DNA from: Silene conica
Taxonomy: Eukaryota > Streptophyta > Magnoliopsida > Caryophyllales > Caryophyllaceae
Direction of reading: 5' to 3'
Assembly: GCA_029255685.2 (NCBI GenBank)
Contig: CM055313.2
Coordinates: 51,864,579-51,928,578, forward strand
DNA length: 64,000 nucleotides
Under the pieces are notes generated by a model. The model was not told the origin of the DNA. It saw only the letters and a program-made list of their open reading frames with translations, and searched no databases. This document shows positions 35,742-46,549 of the stretch, in pieces; within the stretch, counting starts at the first letter, position 1, and each line of letters starts with the position of its first letter. The translations under genes were made by a program, and so were the position numbers.

Positions 35742-35958
35742 GGAACTTTCAGCTCTATTACGCGTTTTAGGCTTTATTTTGGAGATGAAAAAAAACTAGA
35801 TTCTCGTGCCTATATGACATCATATCTTATCGTTCATTACTACCAAATCAATCATGAATTTCATTTCAATCGAATAAATGATGAACTAAATAGCACTGCG
35901 ATCTGAAGGCGATCTGAAGGCAATTGACGGCTGAAGTTGGAGAAGAAAACCTGTGCAT

Positions 35959-37170
35959 ATGGCTATGGAAAGCTCTCCTTCCCTACTCCGTAACATCACC
36001 AATAGGAAAACCATGACCAACAAGACGCGGATGACAAAGAATGATGAGAATTTAAGACCTGAACCAGACGATGCAACTAAGTATGGGAGCATGATGAATA
36101 TAGTAGGAGTTGCTCCATATGTTTTGACTGATTCCCCGAGTACTGGAAAGGAACAACAGAATACCTCAACCAATATTCAAGGAGTGCAAGGTAATGAGGA
36201 TTCATCCTTGGATGACTGGTTTGATCACCATGGGAAGAAAATAGTTGCCATAACAGAGTATGAGGATGATATTGTGGAAATTGCAGAGGAAGATGTCCAG
36301 GAGGAGTTGGAATATTGGAGATTTGCTGTCTATGGATTTGTTATTGGCACAAACCCTCCATGGCCTGTATTTGAGGGGTACCTTCATCGTATATGGAGGC
36401 ATCATAAGATAGAATCTATTTCCTTCTTGCCTAATGGAGTGTTCATTGTTAGATTTCAAACACAAGCAATGCAAGAAGCTGTTCTAGAGGCAGGCATACA
36501 AATGTTTGATAGCAAACCTGTTATCATTAAGAGATGGTTCCCGGAAGTTGACCTAGAAAAAGAGGATGTGAAAACAGTTCCTACGTGGATGAGACTTCAT
36601 AAGTTACCATTGAAGTTTTGGCGTGCCAGTATTCCTAAAATAGCAAACAAGGTAGGGAAATTTCTAAGGAAAGATCCTACGACAGAGGCAAAAACCAGAA
36701 TTGGGTTTGCCAGGGTACTGGTTGAGGTACAAGTAGATCAGCAGTTACCAAATAAGGTTCGTGTTAAGGATGAAAAGGGTGTAATACTTGATATCATGGT
36801 AGAGTATGAATGGACTCCTCACAGATGCAAAGAGTGTCAGGGTATAGGGCATACTGCTCACATGTGTAGGAAAAGTAAAGGAGTTAGGGGGCAACACCCT
36901 GCAGGTATTAATAAGGTATGGAAAAGAAAAGAATTACCAAGTAGCCAGCCTATATCCACAGAACAACATGCTTTCCCATCCACAGAGTCTATGGATGCTA
37001 TCCCAACCACTGAACAGCAACAGCAGCAGGAGGCACAGGCAGAACCTCGGTTTGGTATGCCATTCAATTTCACTCCAATACAGCCAGGAAGCCCATCCTT
37101 CAAGGCTGTTTTGACAGGGAATAAGGGTGAAGAAACTAGTAGACCTTCAAGTCTAGACCTGGTTCCATGA
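35959..37170 (+). CDS. LINE ORF1 (DUF4283, zinc knuckle)
   Basis: 403 codons from the ATG at 35959; an upstream in-frame GTG at 35953 is less likely. Residues about 115-290 match the DUF4283 RNA-binding domain of plant L1 ORF1 (landmarks GVFIVRFQT, VIIKRWFPEVD, PTWMRLHKLPLKFW). A CCHC knuckle follows (C-KE-C-QGIG-H-TAHM-C, about residue 297). The C-terminal part has a Gln run and is Ser/Pro-rich. It should bind LINE RNA and act in transport and target priming. The frame is uninterrupted. Its stop codon overlaps the ORF2 start as ATGA (37167-37170). Confidence 0.85.
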   Translation: MAMESSPSLLRNITNRKTMTNKTRMTKNDENLRPEPDDATKYGSMMNIVGVAPYVLTDSPSTGKEQQNTSTNIQGVQGNEDSSLDDWFDHHGKKIVAITEYEDDIVEIAEEDVQEELEYWRFAVYGFVIGTNPPWPVFEGYLHRIWRHHKIESISFLPNGVFIVRFQTQAMQEAVLEAGIQMFDSKPVIIKRWFPEVDLEKEDVKTVPTWMRLHKLPLKFWRASIPKIANKVGKFLRKDPTTEAKTRIGFARVLVEVQVDQQLPNKVRVKDEKGVILDIMVEYEWTPHRCKECQGIGHTAHMCRKSKGVRGQHPAGINKVWKRKELPSSQPISTEQHAFPSTESMDAIPTTEQQQQQEAQAEPRFGMPFNFTPIQPGSPSFKAVLTGNKGEETSRPSSLDLVP

Positions 37171-40100
37171 TTATAGGTCTCTGGAATATACGAGGTATGA
37201 ATAATGTACAGAAACAGCGTGATATTAATCATTTTATGTTAGCCAATAAAATAGGTCTTTTTTCCCTTTTTTAAACAAAAATAAAATCACAAAAACATCA
37301 GCAAGTTATGTCTATCTTTGAACATCGGAGCATCAATACTAATGCTCACACACATCCTGGAGGAAGAATATGGATAGGGTGGACTCATATGCAATTTCGA
37401 GTTACCTTCTTGGAGTATGACCCTCAATATATACATATCAGTGCTACTCATATCCCTAGTCAAAAAAGTTTTCAGTGCACAATGATTTATGCGTTCAATG
37501 GGATATCGGAAAGAGAGAGTCTATGGGCAAACCTTAAGAGGCTGGCTGATAACATGACAGGCCCATGGGTGATTGGAGGGGATTTTAATTGTGTTATGCA
37601 TCCTGAAGAAAGGTTAGGGGGCAGTTTTACCATTGGAGAAGCTACACCCTACCAAGAATGTATCTCCTACTGTGAACTAATGCAATGTCCTACTGTGGGT
37701 GCTTTCTACACTTGGACAAATAAGCAGTGTCCAGCTGATAGAGTGTACTCTAAGTTGGACAGGGTTTTTACTAATGAAGCATGGGATAGTCTGTTGCCTA
37801 ATATGCAAGCTAATTTTCTGCCTGAAGGGGATTATGATCATAACCCCTGCTTACTGCAACCTGGTCAGACTGTGGAGCAACGAAACAGGCCTTTCAAGTT
37901 CTCTAACATGTGGTGCAGGGTTCCAGAGTTCCAAGAAGTACTGCAGCAGCAATGACATACTAATAGAAATGGGACACATCAATACCTGCTGGCTCAGAAA
38001 CTAAAAGTTTTGAAATTTCCTTTAAAGCAACTTAATAACCAGAAGTTCTCTGACATTGAGAGAACCATTGCTATGGCTCATAGATTGCTGTTAGAATGCC
38101 AAAAAGCTCTACTCCAGCATTCAGGGGATGCCAATCTAATTCAACAAGAATATGAGGCTCATGGACAATATACTACACTCAAACATCAACTACATATGTT
38201 CTTGAGACAGAAAGCAAAAGCTCACTGGTTACAGGAGGGGGATCAGAATACTAAATACTTCCATGGTATTTTGAAGGCTAGAAGGAGACAGAATACAGTT
38301 TACCAAATTATGGATAGTGCAGGTGTTGTCCATACCACCCCTGATACTATTAAAGCTAGTTTTTTAAAGTTCTATACTGATCTTCTGGGCTCTAGCAACA
38401 CCACTGCCCCAATGGCCACTCAGATTGTCCAGCAAGGTCCTACTTGTACAGAAGCACACTCTATGATGCTTTTAGTTGCTGTATTCAAAGATGAGATCAA
38501 GGAGGTACTTTTTAGTATCCCCAAGGATAAGGCTCCTGGGCCTGATGGCTACACAAGCCAGTTCTTAAAAGCTGGGTGGGAGTTCAATCAAGATGATGTT
38601 TCAGAGGCTGTCACAGAAGTTTTCAGGACCAAACAACTCCTTAAACAGTTGAATGCAACTAATATTTCCCTGATCCCAAAGGTACCTAATCCTCAAACTG
38701 TTGCTCAATTCAGGCCTATATCTTGCTGTAATGTTATCTACAAGGTCATTTCTAAATTGCTATGTAAGAGGCTGGCCCAAGTACTCCCAGAGATTATCTC
38801 CCCCACCCAAGGAGGTTTCATACAAGGTAGAAGCATTATAGAGAACATTTTAATATGCCAGGATCTTATTAGACTGTATCGTAGGAAGTCTGTGTCTCCT
38901 TGATGCATGTTTAAGATTGATCTCCAAAAAGCTTATGACACCATTAAGTGGGTTTTCTTAGCCCAAATGATGAAGGCACTCAAATTTCTTCAGGAGTTTA
39001 CTGATCTGGTCATGGCATGTGTCACTAGTGCTTCATTTTCTCTATGTCTGAATGGTGATACTTTTGGCTTCTTCAAGGGTCAAAGAGGCTTGAGACAAGG
39101 AGACCCTCTTTCTCCGTTATTGTTTACTATCTGTATGGAATACTTATCAAGGCTGCTACATCACACCACTCCAGCTAACAATTTCAAATATCATCCTCTG
39201 TGTGCTCCTATGAACCTTTCTAGCCTCATGTTTGCAGATGATCTTCTCCTCTTTAGCAAAGGAGATATAGGCTCTATTATGGTGCTTTTAAGAACTTTTA
39301 CTACCTTCTCAGCAACATCTGGGCTGAGAATGAGCCCTGGCAAGTCCAATGTCTATTTTAATGGAGTTAAGGAAGAAGTGAAGGTTGATGTACTCCAAGT
39401 CTCTGGATGTGTGGAAGGAATGCTCCCTTTCAAATACTTGGGTGTACCTATTAAGCCTACCAAACTAAATGCCAAGGATTGTAGACCTATCATAGAAAAA
39501 ATTATGGAAAGGATAAGGGTTATAGGAGCAAGGAAACTTTCTTATGCTGGCAGGTTGGTGCTAGTGAAATCAGTGCTTAAAACTTTACACAACTACTGGG
39601 CTACCATCTTCATTCTACCTGCAGCTGTGATTCAGAACATAGAGAGTTTATGCAGGAATTTTCTTTGGGATGGGGGTACAGAATATAAAAGGAGTCCTCC
39701 AGTGGCATGAGACAAGATTTGCAGACCAACTAATGAAGGGGGCGTGGGGATAAAAAATGATACAGTTTGGAACAAAGCAGCCATAGGGAAACTGGCTTGG
39801 TGGGTAGCATCCAAACCAGACATGCTATGGGTCAGATGGGTGCACAGTATATACCTGAAAGGACAATCTTGGACTGACTACACTCCTCTCATAGATGTGA
39901 CATGGACATGGAAAAGAGTATGTAAGTCTGTGATACCAGATTACAACACTCAAACAAGCTACTCTATCAGCAGGGTGTATAACCTTACCAGAAGTGTGCT
40001 ACCTATTCAGAATTGGAGCTATCATACTTGGAATGACTGGACAATGCCAAAACATTCATTTGTGGCCTGGATGTACCACCATAATGACATGAATACAGCA

Positions 40101-40505
40101 GCTAAACTTTACAGACTGGGAATCAGTGACAATGAGCATTGCAACCTGTGTGGAATAGGGACAGAGACACTGGAACATTTGTTCTTTGAATGTAGTTATA
40201 GTACTAGAATTCTTCACTTGATGCAGAGCTGGACGGGGGTCAGATATCCTTCAGTGGGTATCCCTCAGTGGTGCTTAGCCAGAAGAGGATCGAAGGTAAG
40301 GAGAGGGGTGATCTTTGGTTTGCTTAATGCTGCTCTATACGATGTTTGGACCCAAAGGAACAAGGCACGAATTGAGCATACTCTACTTAGGCCTCAGATT
40401 GTTTTAAAGTTGCTGAAAGAAGATTTTAAATTCCGTATTGCAAAATGTTGTAAAGGTCGTATCTCTAGTAGAGATAAAACCTGGTTAGATAATATGCTGA
40501 TGTAA
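37167..40505 (+). pseudogene. LINE ORF2 (endonuclease, reverse transcriptase), with stops
   Basis: All parts lie in one frame. The endonuclease spans about 37167-37900 (LWNIRG, VIGGDFNCV, YDHNPCLL). Reverse transcriptase spans about 38200-39700 (FRPISCCNVIYKVISKLL, KIDLQKAYDTIKW, GLRQGDPLSPLLF, catalytic FADD about 39233). The C-terminal zf-RVT domain is at about 40030-40200 (CNLCGIGTETLEHLFFEC). Four in-frame stops interrupt it: TAA at 37272, at the spot where L1 endonucleases carry the catalytic Glu of LLETK, and TGA at 37953, 38901 and 39708. The three TGAs look like C-to-T or G-to-A changes, as expected from decay of methylated DNA. The rest of the frame is well preserved, so loss of function is recent. 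Confidence 0.88.
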
Positions 40506-40603
40506 TATGCTGATGTACGATCTTTTATAGAAGGCTTAAGCCTTCTATCACCTTGGTAATTTATATATTTTTACATTTTACCAAAAAAAAAACTAAATAG
40601 CAC

Positions 40604-41380
40604 AATACATCACAATTTCAGAAATTAAACCAACAATAACCACACATGAACGATTTTTGACTCAAAGTCGAGTAACCTCTCAAAGTTACCTTTAAAGCTC
40701 TTCAAATCTTCAAAGAATCCTTCATTGAAGTCCAAGCATCCATTCTCGCTCAAGAACGATAAGAAAAACGAATCACAATCAAACCCTAGAAAAATAGGTT
40801 TTAACAAAAACCCAACAATACTAGCTTTTAAAGACATGAAAAGAAGGAGAAGGAGAAGAGGAGAACTTACATGTAAAGAGCTCGGGATTTGAGCAAGAAA
40901 CGAAGGCGGTAGAGACGGATTTGTGTTCTTGAGAAACACCAACAATGGGGGTTTTTGGGGGTTTTCTGATTTTGAAGATGAAGAAGTAGTGAATGGGTTG
41001 TGTGAAATGAACACAACATAAAGGTTATAAGGGGGTTTTGAGTCGGGAATGACTCGGAATTCATTTAATGAGTCGGGATGGACTCGGATTTGACTAATTA
41101 AGACGGAAACAACCTCTCAAGTCTATTATTACTCAAGATGGGACAAAAATATGCAAGTAAACCACATTTCATGAAATTATCCGCCATACATGTCATTTCT
41201 CGAAAATAAAACCCGAAACTTAGATTTATAAAACTCGAAACATAAATTGAAACTAAAAAGCTTTAAAACGAAATATTCTTATTACAAAAAGATATTTACG
41301 AAATTTAATAAAATATAAATTATTCTTGAAATTCAATTAAATCGTTAAATTTACAATACGGAAAATATCGGGGTGTTACA
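40604..41380 (-). other. Outer segment of the B right LTR
   Basis: 777 bp to the B terminus CGGGGTGTTACA at 41380. The last 305 bp match the left LTR. A 129-codon minus-strand frame at 40625-41014 is in LTR sequence and has no recognisable domain. Confidence 0.7.
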
Positions 41381-42119
41381 TAAACCCCCATATGTTAGGA
41401 TGTAGGCGAGTTGTAGCGTAGATGGCATGAATTAGAACAACCCGTAGCAGACCTCGGTCGACCGACTGGCATCTCTGGTCGGTCGACTGAGGCGGTTAGT
41501 CGATCGACTGAAATAGCTGGTCGGTCGACCGACTCCGTGTATGATGAGACATGTTTTCTTCCGTTAATTGCAATATCTTACAACGTGCTTGAAGGGATAC
41601 TTGTAGGATGCTTAATAATGACCAACCCAGGGATCGAAAGATAAGGGAAGGGCATTAGTTAACGTTTTAAGACAACTAGGTAACTAAGGCCGAAGGGTAT
41701 GTAACCTAGACATTAGGAATCACCTATATTGTTGACACCCGATATTTGTGAGACCTAGGAACTAATAGCATAGGCCTAAACGAGCTATTAGATAACATAG
41801 ACCGAAAGGATTTGTTATACCCCTTACACGAGTGCAATACATGTTGACCTAGACCATATTTCATCATAGCTATAACGACCCAATCATCCTAACATCTCTT
41901 TTTATCATATCTTTATTTCTGTCTTGTGCTTGTTTTTATTTTTAGACCTACTGACAAACGAAATATCAAACTTTCAAACCCCCAACTGTTACCTTAAGAC
42001 GTAGACCTAAAACGACTAACGCTCCCAACCTCCTTGTGGTTCGACCCTAATTTTCACTATCTATAGTTAAAGTTTACGAATTATATTTTTATCTTTGACA
42101 CCCTCAACGACAGGTATCA
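41381..42119 (+). repeat. 5' LTR of D, right-hand 739 bp
   Basis: Matches 46478-46744 plus 55448-55919 over exactly 739 bp with about 44 differences. B ends at 41380, and the first bases here (TAAAC) would be B's target duplication. It contains a GGTCGACC array at 41455-41533. Confidence 0.85.
41455..41533 (+). repeat. GGTCGACC palindrome array, D 5' LTR
   Basis: Five or six variants of GGTCGGTCGACCGACC (for example TCGGTCGACCGACT and AGTCGATCGACTG) with short unlike spacers. The counterpart in the 3' LTR is at 46550-46630. Confidence 0.85.
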
Positions 42120-42124
42120 AATTT

Positions 42125-42142
42125 TGGCACCGTTGCCGGGGA
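42125..42142 (+). other. Primer binding site of D (tRNA-Asp type)
   Basis: TGGCACCGTTGCCGGGGA, five bases after the LTR end. It is one base different from the tRNA-Asp complement seen in element C. Confidence 0.85.
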
Positions 42143-42191
42143 GGTAGCGCTAGTGTTAGTTGTTTTTAGTTTTTTGTCTTTTTTTGTCGTT

Positions 42192-43182
42192 ATGACCATC
42201 TCCCCTTTCCCACAATAAGAGCATGAACCGTTGCATATCTATTGTAATAGATTAACCTCTTTCCTTTCCCAGTCTGACTATTCTGTTAGTAATGGGGAGG
42301 TTTGTCGTATCATTTACGATGGAGTCACTGGTAAGACCTTGATCAAAATTGAGGGAAGTTGTGGATGGGACTTTCTTGACCTACCCTATCAGGAGCAATG
42401 GGAGCTTCTTAAACACTTAATCCAAGCCAGTGGAGAAACAGAGAGGGATGAGAGAGTTGACGTCAGTGACCTGAATCCTTCTGTTGAGAGTGATCTTATC
42501 TCCCCCGTTACAGAAGATTCACTCATTCTTGATGAGAATGAGTATGATAGGTTACTTGACTCCCTTTCCCTTCATGTTTATGATGTTGACTTGGATGCAG
42601 CTGATGAGTTAGAAATTCATCCCTTGACTGAAGAACCTATTTTTGCGGGTATTAGTGAGGAGCATGTTTCTGAATTGATTGAACCTTCTGATAATGAGTC
42701 TTATTATGTGCAAGATTCATTTGTTGATATTTCTGATGTTTTAGATAATATTAGTGAATGTTCTGCATCCTTTGGAGGTTTTGATTTGTTTTGAGACATG
42801 TGCAGGTGAATATCTTGCTCAGGAAGCTGAATTGGATGCTCCAAAGGTTGCAATACATGGGATGAAGTCCACAGTCGGCAGCAAAAGAAGTATTCTCGAT
42901 CAATTAGTACCACTTACTCGATCAAATGATGTAGAGAACGAGATCACTCAATCGAGTGATCCTATGGCTTAAGAGAAGAGCCCGAGGAAGAAGAAACCAA
43001 GGAAGGTGTCAGCCTATGACTTGGGAGTTGATGACCCCGGATGGTGGAAGGCTAGAGCTGTAGATGATGACCCATCCAGCTACATAATGGAGAGGAGCTC
43101 ATCTACCCAGATCACCATAGCTGAAGGAGTAGCTTGTAGTCAGAACCCATGGTCAAAGAAATTTCGCATCCTTCGCGGATAA
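42192..43182 (+). pseudogene. Unrecognised ORF region of D
   Basis: The only coding-like stretch in D. The first two thirds read as a strongly acidic protein (many Asp, Glu, Ser; landmarks GEVCRIIYDGVTGKT, WDFLDLPYQEQWELL). The last part, from about 42973, is basic at first (KSPRKKKPRK, like a nuclear localisation signal) and then reads GVDDPGWWKARAVDDDP. There is no zinc knuckle, no protease and no resemblance I can name. It lies where gag normally starts. The copy is broken. It may encode an accessory protein particular to this non-autonomous family. Confidence 0.5.
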
Positions 43183-43430
43183 CTTCTCCTTGCTGCTCTT
43201 TTTTATTTATTTAGAGACTATTTCCCTGTTTGCTTTAAGACTTTTAGTTGTTAGTTTGTTTTAGATTTAGAAATTTTGCTTTGTTGTTTTGTTTTAAGAA
43301 TTTTAGACTTAGTACTTTGGGATTGTGCGCAAGTTTAGGCGCGTATAACTGTTGTTACAGGTTTTGAAAAAAATTCACTCATTCCGATTGAGTTAATTCG
43401 AGGAAGAAAAGAGAGCACTGCACAGGAAAT

Positions 43431-43540
43431 CTGGTCGACCGACCAGATGCATTAGTTGGTCGACCAACATCTGCATCCCAGAAGGCCACTGTACCCGGAG
43501 TCTTGGTCGGTCGACCAAGAGTTGTGGTCGGTCGACCACA
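43431..43540 (+). repeat. GGTCGACC palindrome array, D interior
   Basis: Four copies: CTGGTCGACCGACCAG, TTGGTCGACCAA, TTGGTCGGTCGACCAA and GTGGTCGGTCGACCAC. Flanking bases extend the palindrome in each copy (CTGGTCNNNGACCAG, TTGGTC...GACCAA), so each arm pair is longer than the shared core. Confidence 0.85.
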
Positions 43541-43749
43541 ACAGCTAGTATAGCCTGTTTCGGGAATCTCGGAAAGCGTGCAAGCAAGATTAGGGAGTCC
43601 TTCTCCTTATCCTTTCTTTTATGTTTTCATTTTCTTTTCCATTTTCAAAACTTTGTAATCACTATTTATCACCCAAAACGCTTTAATCTCCGAAAAGGGT
43701 TTTTTCTTCTTGTTCCTTTTCAGGTATATATGGTGGCACTGCTGGCTAC

Positions 43750-43787
43750 CGAAACCTCCTAGCTCACGCTGGTTTGGGGAGGTTTCG
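43750..43787 (+). repeat. Perfect 10-bp inverted repeat
   Basis: CGAAACCTCC at 43750-43759 pairs with GGAGGTTTCG at 43778-43787 around an 18-base loop. It lies between a T-rich run and the next T-rich run in D's interior. It could be an RNA hairpin; the role is unknown. Confidence 0.7.
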
Positions 43788-44581
43788 ATTCACGCATGAG
43801 TCTTGTGAGTTCCTTCTATGTTCCCCTTTGTTTTCATTTTTTACGCAAATTCCCATTTTTCCATGTTCTTTGCTTATGCTATTGCACAATGGGGTCATTG
43901 TGCGATTTGGTTTGGGGAAGGGTTTTGTGTTGCATTCATATGTTTTATTACATTTTTGTCTCACGTATTTGCATTCCCATTTTGCATTGTTGTTTCTTTT
44001 TCCTTGCATATACACAAAAATCCAAAAAAAATCAAAAATTCAACAATTCAAAAATTTCAAAAAAAAATGCACGTTTAATTTAGCATATAGGTAGTGTCGG
44101 AACAATAGTATTTCAATGATAACGATGCTTTTTCATTTGTTTATGCCTGAACCTTGCTTGTCAACATGTTTAGTATAGAATCATATGCATAGTCTACGAG
44201 TTCTTTGTCAAACTGGTTGTTTGTCTTGAAAACTTGACTTTTATCTTTGGCAAACTACTATACATTCTGAGTTTTAGAGCCTTATTTATGGTGTCATTCA
44301 TGACCAGATATTTAGGATGTGAGTAGTACTCCCCTTGTAACATGTTACATCAATATGCATAAACATGAACTCAATCTGTTATATACCTGTATGCTATCTT
44401 GTTTTGTGATTTATGACGCGTGCATTTGAGGTCCTTTTCTCTTGTCTTACCCACAAGCCTTACATTGCCATATTTGCCTTTTTGTCCCTAAAACTACATC
44501 CCATACTTAGCCTACCTTACCAAGCTAGTTTTGTGGTCGCGGGAACTTTTTGATTCATCTTTGGTTGTTGTATGTTCATAT

Positions 44582-44682
44582 GAGAAAAGATAAAGAAAGA
44601 AAGAAAAGAAAGATTGAAAGAAAAAGATGGAAAAAGAAAAGAAAAACAGAAAAAGAAAGAAAAAGAAAGAAAAAAAAAAGAT
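44582..44682 (+). repeat. Purine tract (GAAA)n in D
   Basis: About 100 bp of almost only A and G with irregular GAAA units, directly upstream of a GGTCGACC array at 44694-44729. Frames through it are by-products. Confidence 0.8.
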
Positions 44683-44693
44683 ACACTGCAATT

Positions 44694-44729
44694 CAGTCGA
44701 CCGACCGCATCACTTGGTCGGTCTACCAA
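44694..44729 (+). repeat. GGTCGACC motif pair, D interior
   Basis: Two variants, AGTCGACCGACCGC and TTGGTCGGTCTACCAA, 8 bp apart, immediately after the purine tract. Confidence 0.75.
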
Positions 44730-45721
44730 CTCTCAGAAACAGGAACTTGCAGTTTGATCAGAAAATGCCTTTCTTTAATATCTATTACTCCCGTACTTCA
44801 TTCTAATCTTTTGAGAGTCTTTTACTTGAAAATATTGTGAGATTTGTGCTACAAAATAGCATTCTGTTTAAGTTCTTTGGGTTGAAGGTTGTGAGATTCA
44901 TTGTTTGGATCCCGATTTTGCTAGCTTGTCTATCTAACTCCACTTATCCAAAAACATCTTAACCTTTCTCACCTATTACCTCACACATCTTTCTTTACCT
45001 CAGCGTGTGTCGAAGTCACTTGATTAGTATGTATATGCACGGTTGTAGAGTTTATTTTCATGTTAGATTGCAGGCATGTTTTCATGGGTCGAAGTTAGGT
45101 GAGTGTCTTTACAAATTACTTCTTTCTATCTTTTACATACATTCACCCTGTGCTTAATGTGTGATTTGAGCGACCCGCGAGAGTCCATTGTGAAAAGTGT
45201 CTATAGTCAATAGATTTGCAAGTTTGACAACTTCATAACTCGTTTGCATGATTCATTTACTATTTCCTTGGTGATGACATTGCATTAAATTGGTTTAGGC
45301 TTACATTTGCATTTCGCTCTGAGATCGAAATCGTTCCATTAGTTTAAGATCGAGTCTAGTTCTTGCTTGAGGACAAGCAAGGATTTGGTTTGGGGAAATT
45401 TGATGCGTGTCTATTATATGATGTTTTACACCTCTTTTCACACGCATTTCAGGGCTCATTTGTGTAGTTTAGGCTACTATTTCCCCTATTTCGTCTACTT
45501 TCGTATTTTTGTGTGAAATTGCAGATTAATGCGGAAATGGATCGATTTCGAGCTACACCCATCCCCAAGTGCTTAACATAGCGTTTGACATGAAGAGGAT
45601 GCATAAGGAATGAACTTGGCACGCTCTTCAAGGCCTGAAGATAGCATAAGCAAGGGTGCATACAATTTACAAGCTTTAACAAGGAAAGAATCGCTTCACG
45701 ATATTGCAGCCTGTTTCAAAT

Positions 45722-45800
45722 GAGTATATCTCGAGTTCTAGAGCTGATAATGGAGTGATTCCAATTGGAGGTGAAAGCTTATCTTCTTAGCTTTCCAACG
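45722..45800 (+). repeat. 79-bp module shared with the B LTR
   Basis: Matches 35512-35590 (TATCTCGAGTTCTAGAGCT, GGAGGTGAAAGCTT, CTTAGCTTTCCAACG). It is followed by GGTCGACC copies instead of CGCAGCCTGCG copies. Confidence 0.75.
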
Positions 45801-45903
45801 CCGCGAGAATTGCTTTATTACAATAAGCAACGAATAAATGGCAGTTGTTTTAAGATCGACGCGCGCTGCAGACTTCGTCAGAATGCATTACCGTACCTGA
45901 TAT

Positions 45904-46044
45904 TTGGTCGATCGAGCACCTACTATGGTCGGTCGACCGAGGCACCTGATGAGCGAGATTTCAGAAATCAAATTTAAAAGATCAGAAGCTTGAACTAACC
46001 CGACAACTGGTCGATCGACCAGGACCAACGGTCGGTCGACCAGA
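45904..46044 (+). repeat. GGTCGACC palindrome array, D 3' LTR, first
   Basis: Four variants (TGGTCGATCGAGCA, TGGTCGGTCGACCGAG, CTGGTCGATCGACCAG, CGGTCGGTCGACCAG) in two pairs about 75 bp apart, ahead of the U5-like region. Confidence 0.85.
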
Positions 46045-46549
46045 GGGCCTTTTCCGGAAGATTAACAAAAGGGATTAAAGCCAATTAAGCGTGATTAGGT
46101 TTTGAGAGGACATCGACATATCCTTATAAAAGTCAATCACCTCCTTTGTATTAAGCATCCAGTTTTATAATCTTTTACCCTAATCTTTTGTTTACTTAGT
46201 TTTAATCATTCTTTAGTTTTAGAATTAGTATAGAAACTTTATGTTCCACGCAATGTTTCAATAAAGTTCAAATTCCGTTCTTACCTTCTGCCTTTTTGTT
46301 ACGTTATTTCTTAATCTTTATTTAAGTTTAATTTCAGTTTCTTAGAATTAGTATTCGGGAAGTTAGAATCCCAAAACCTTCATTCTTGTTTTGTTAGCTC
46401 TATCGTTAATCGTCTTAATCTTGTCGTTTATTGTTATTCTCGTTTTAATTACTGTTTTCATTATCATTATGAGTGGCTAAACCCCCATATGTTAGGATGT
46501 AGGCGAGTTGTAGCGTAGATGGCATGAATTAGGGCAACCCGTAGTAGAC

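Larger units (their letters stand above)
34197..35883 (-). other. Middle segment of the B right LTR
   Basis: About 1.7 kb of LTR with no gene. It holds a repeat-rich stretch (34280-34850), the module shared with D (35512-35590) and a CGCAGCCTGCG array (35664-35741). Confidence 0.65.
35897..40590 (+). mobile_element. L1-type LINE, nearly full length
   Basis: It is flanked by a 13-bp target duplication AACTAAATAGCAC (35884-35896 and 40591-40603) and ends in a short A run at 40583-40590. It is about 4.7 kb with two ORFs: an ORF1 with DUF4283 and a zinc knuckle, and an ORF2 with endonuclease, reverse transcriptase and a zf-RVT end. The start TGCGATCTGAAGGCGATCTG contains a short direct repeat. 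ORF2 has four in-frame stops, so the copy is dead. It is inserted in the right LTR of B. Confidence 0.93.
1928..41380 (-). mobile_element. Element B: non-autonomous gypsy-like LTR element, heavily interrupted
   Basis: B runs on the minus strand. Its parts are a left (3') LTR piece at 1928-2234, a polypurine tract at 2235-2249, an interior cut by element C, a primer site at 18414-18425, and a right (5') LTR starting at 18428 and ending at 41380. The LTR termini TGTAACACCCC and GGGGTGTCACA are inverted. Without the nested elements, the LTR is about 3.03 kb and the interior about 3.38 kb, with no pol. The 3' end resembles Tekay/Del-type gypsy elements, so B looks like a large non-autonomous derivative. 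About 8 differences over 303 bp of comparable LTR suggest an age near 1 My. It is flanked on the right by D's 5' LTR. Confidence 0.75.
18428..41380 (-). repeat. Right (5') LTR of B, split by two insertions
   Basis: The LTR survives as 18428-18979, 34192-35896 and 40591-41380. The gaps hold the tandem element F and an L1 LINE, each with its own target duplication. Rejoined length is about 3.03 kb. The last 305 bp match the left LTR. On the minus strand, CTTATAACC near 41025 is a possible TATA box, and a CATGTAAGT splice-donor-like site lies near 40870. Confidence 0.75.
43183..45400 (+). other. Non-coding 3' interior of D
   Basis: About 2.2 kb without a convincing gene. It holds two GGTCGACC arrays (43431-43540, 44694-44729), a perfect 10-bp hairpin (43750-43787), T-rich then A-rich runs near 43960-44070, a purine tract (44582-44682), and the polypurine tract GGTTTGGGGAAATT ending at 45400. 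Confidence 0.65.

Noticed and set aside
40625-41014. 129-codon minus-strand frame in the B LTR
   Set aside because: Phe/Leu/Ser-rich, inside LTR sequence near a possible TATA box; no domain, and the matching part of the other LTR is not available to test conservation.
18428-41380. B as a DNA transposon with inverted termini TGTNACACCCC
   Set aside because: The inverted ends are LTR termini: an adjacent Met primer site, a polypurine tract and a second LTR copy fix it as an LTR element.
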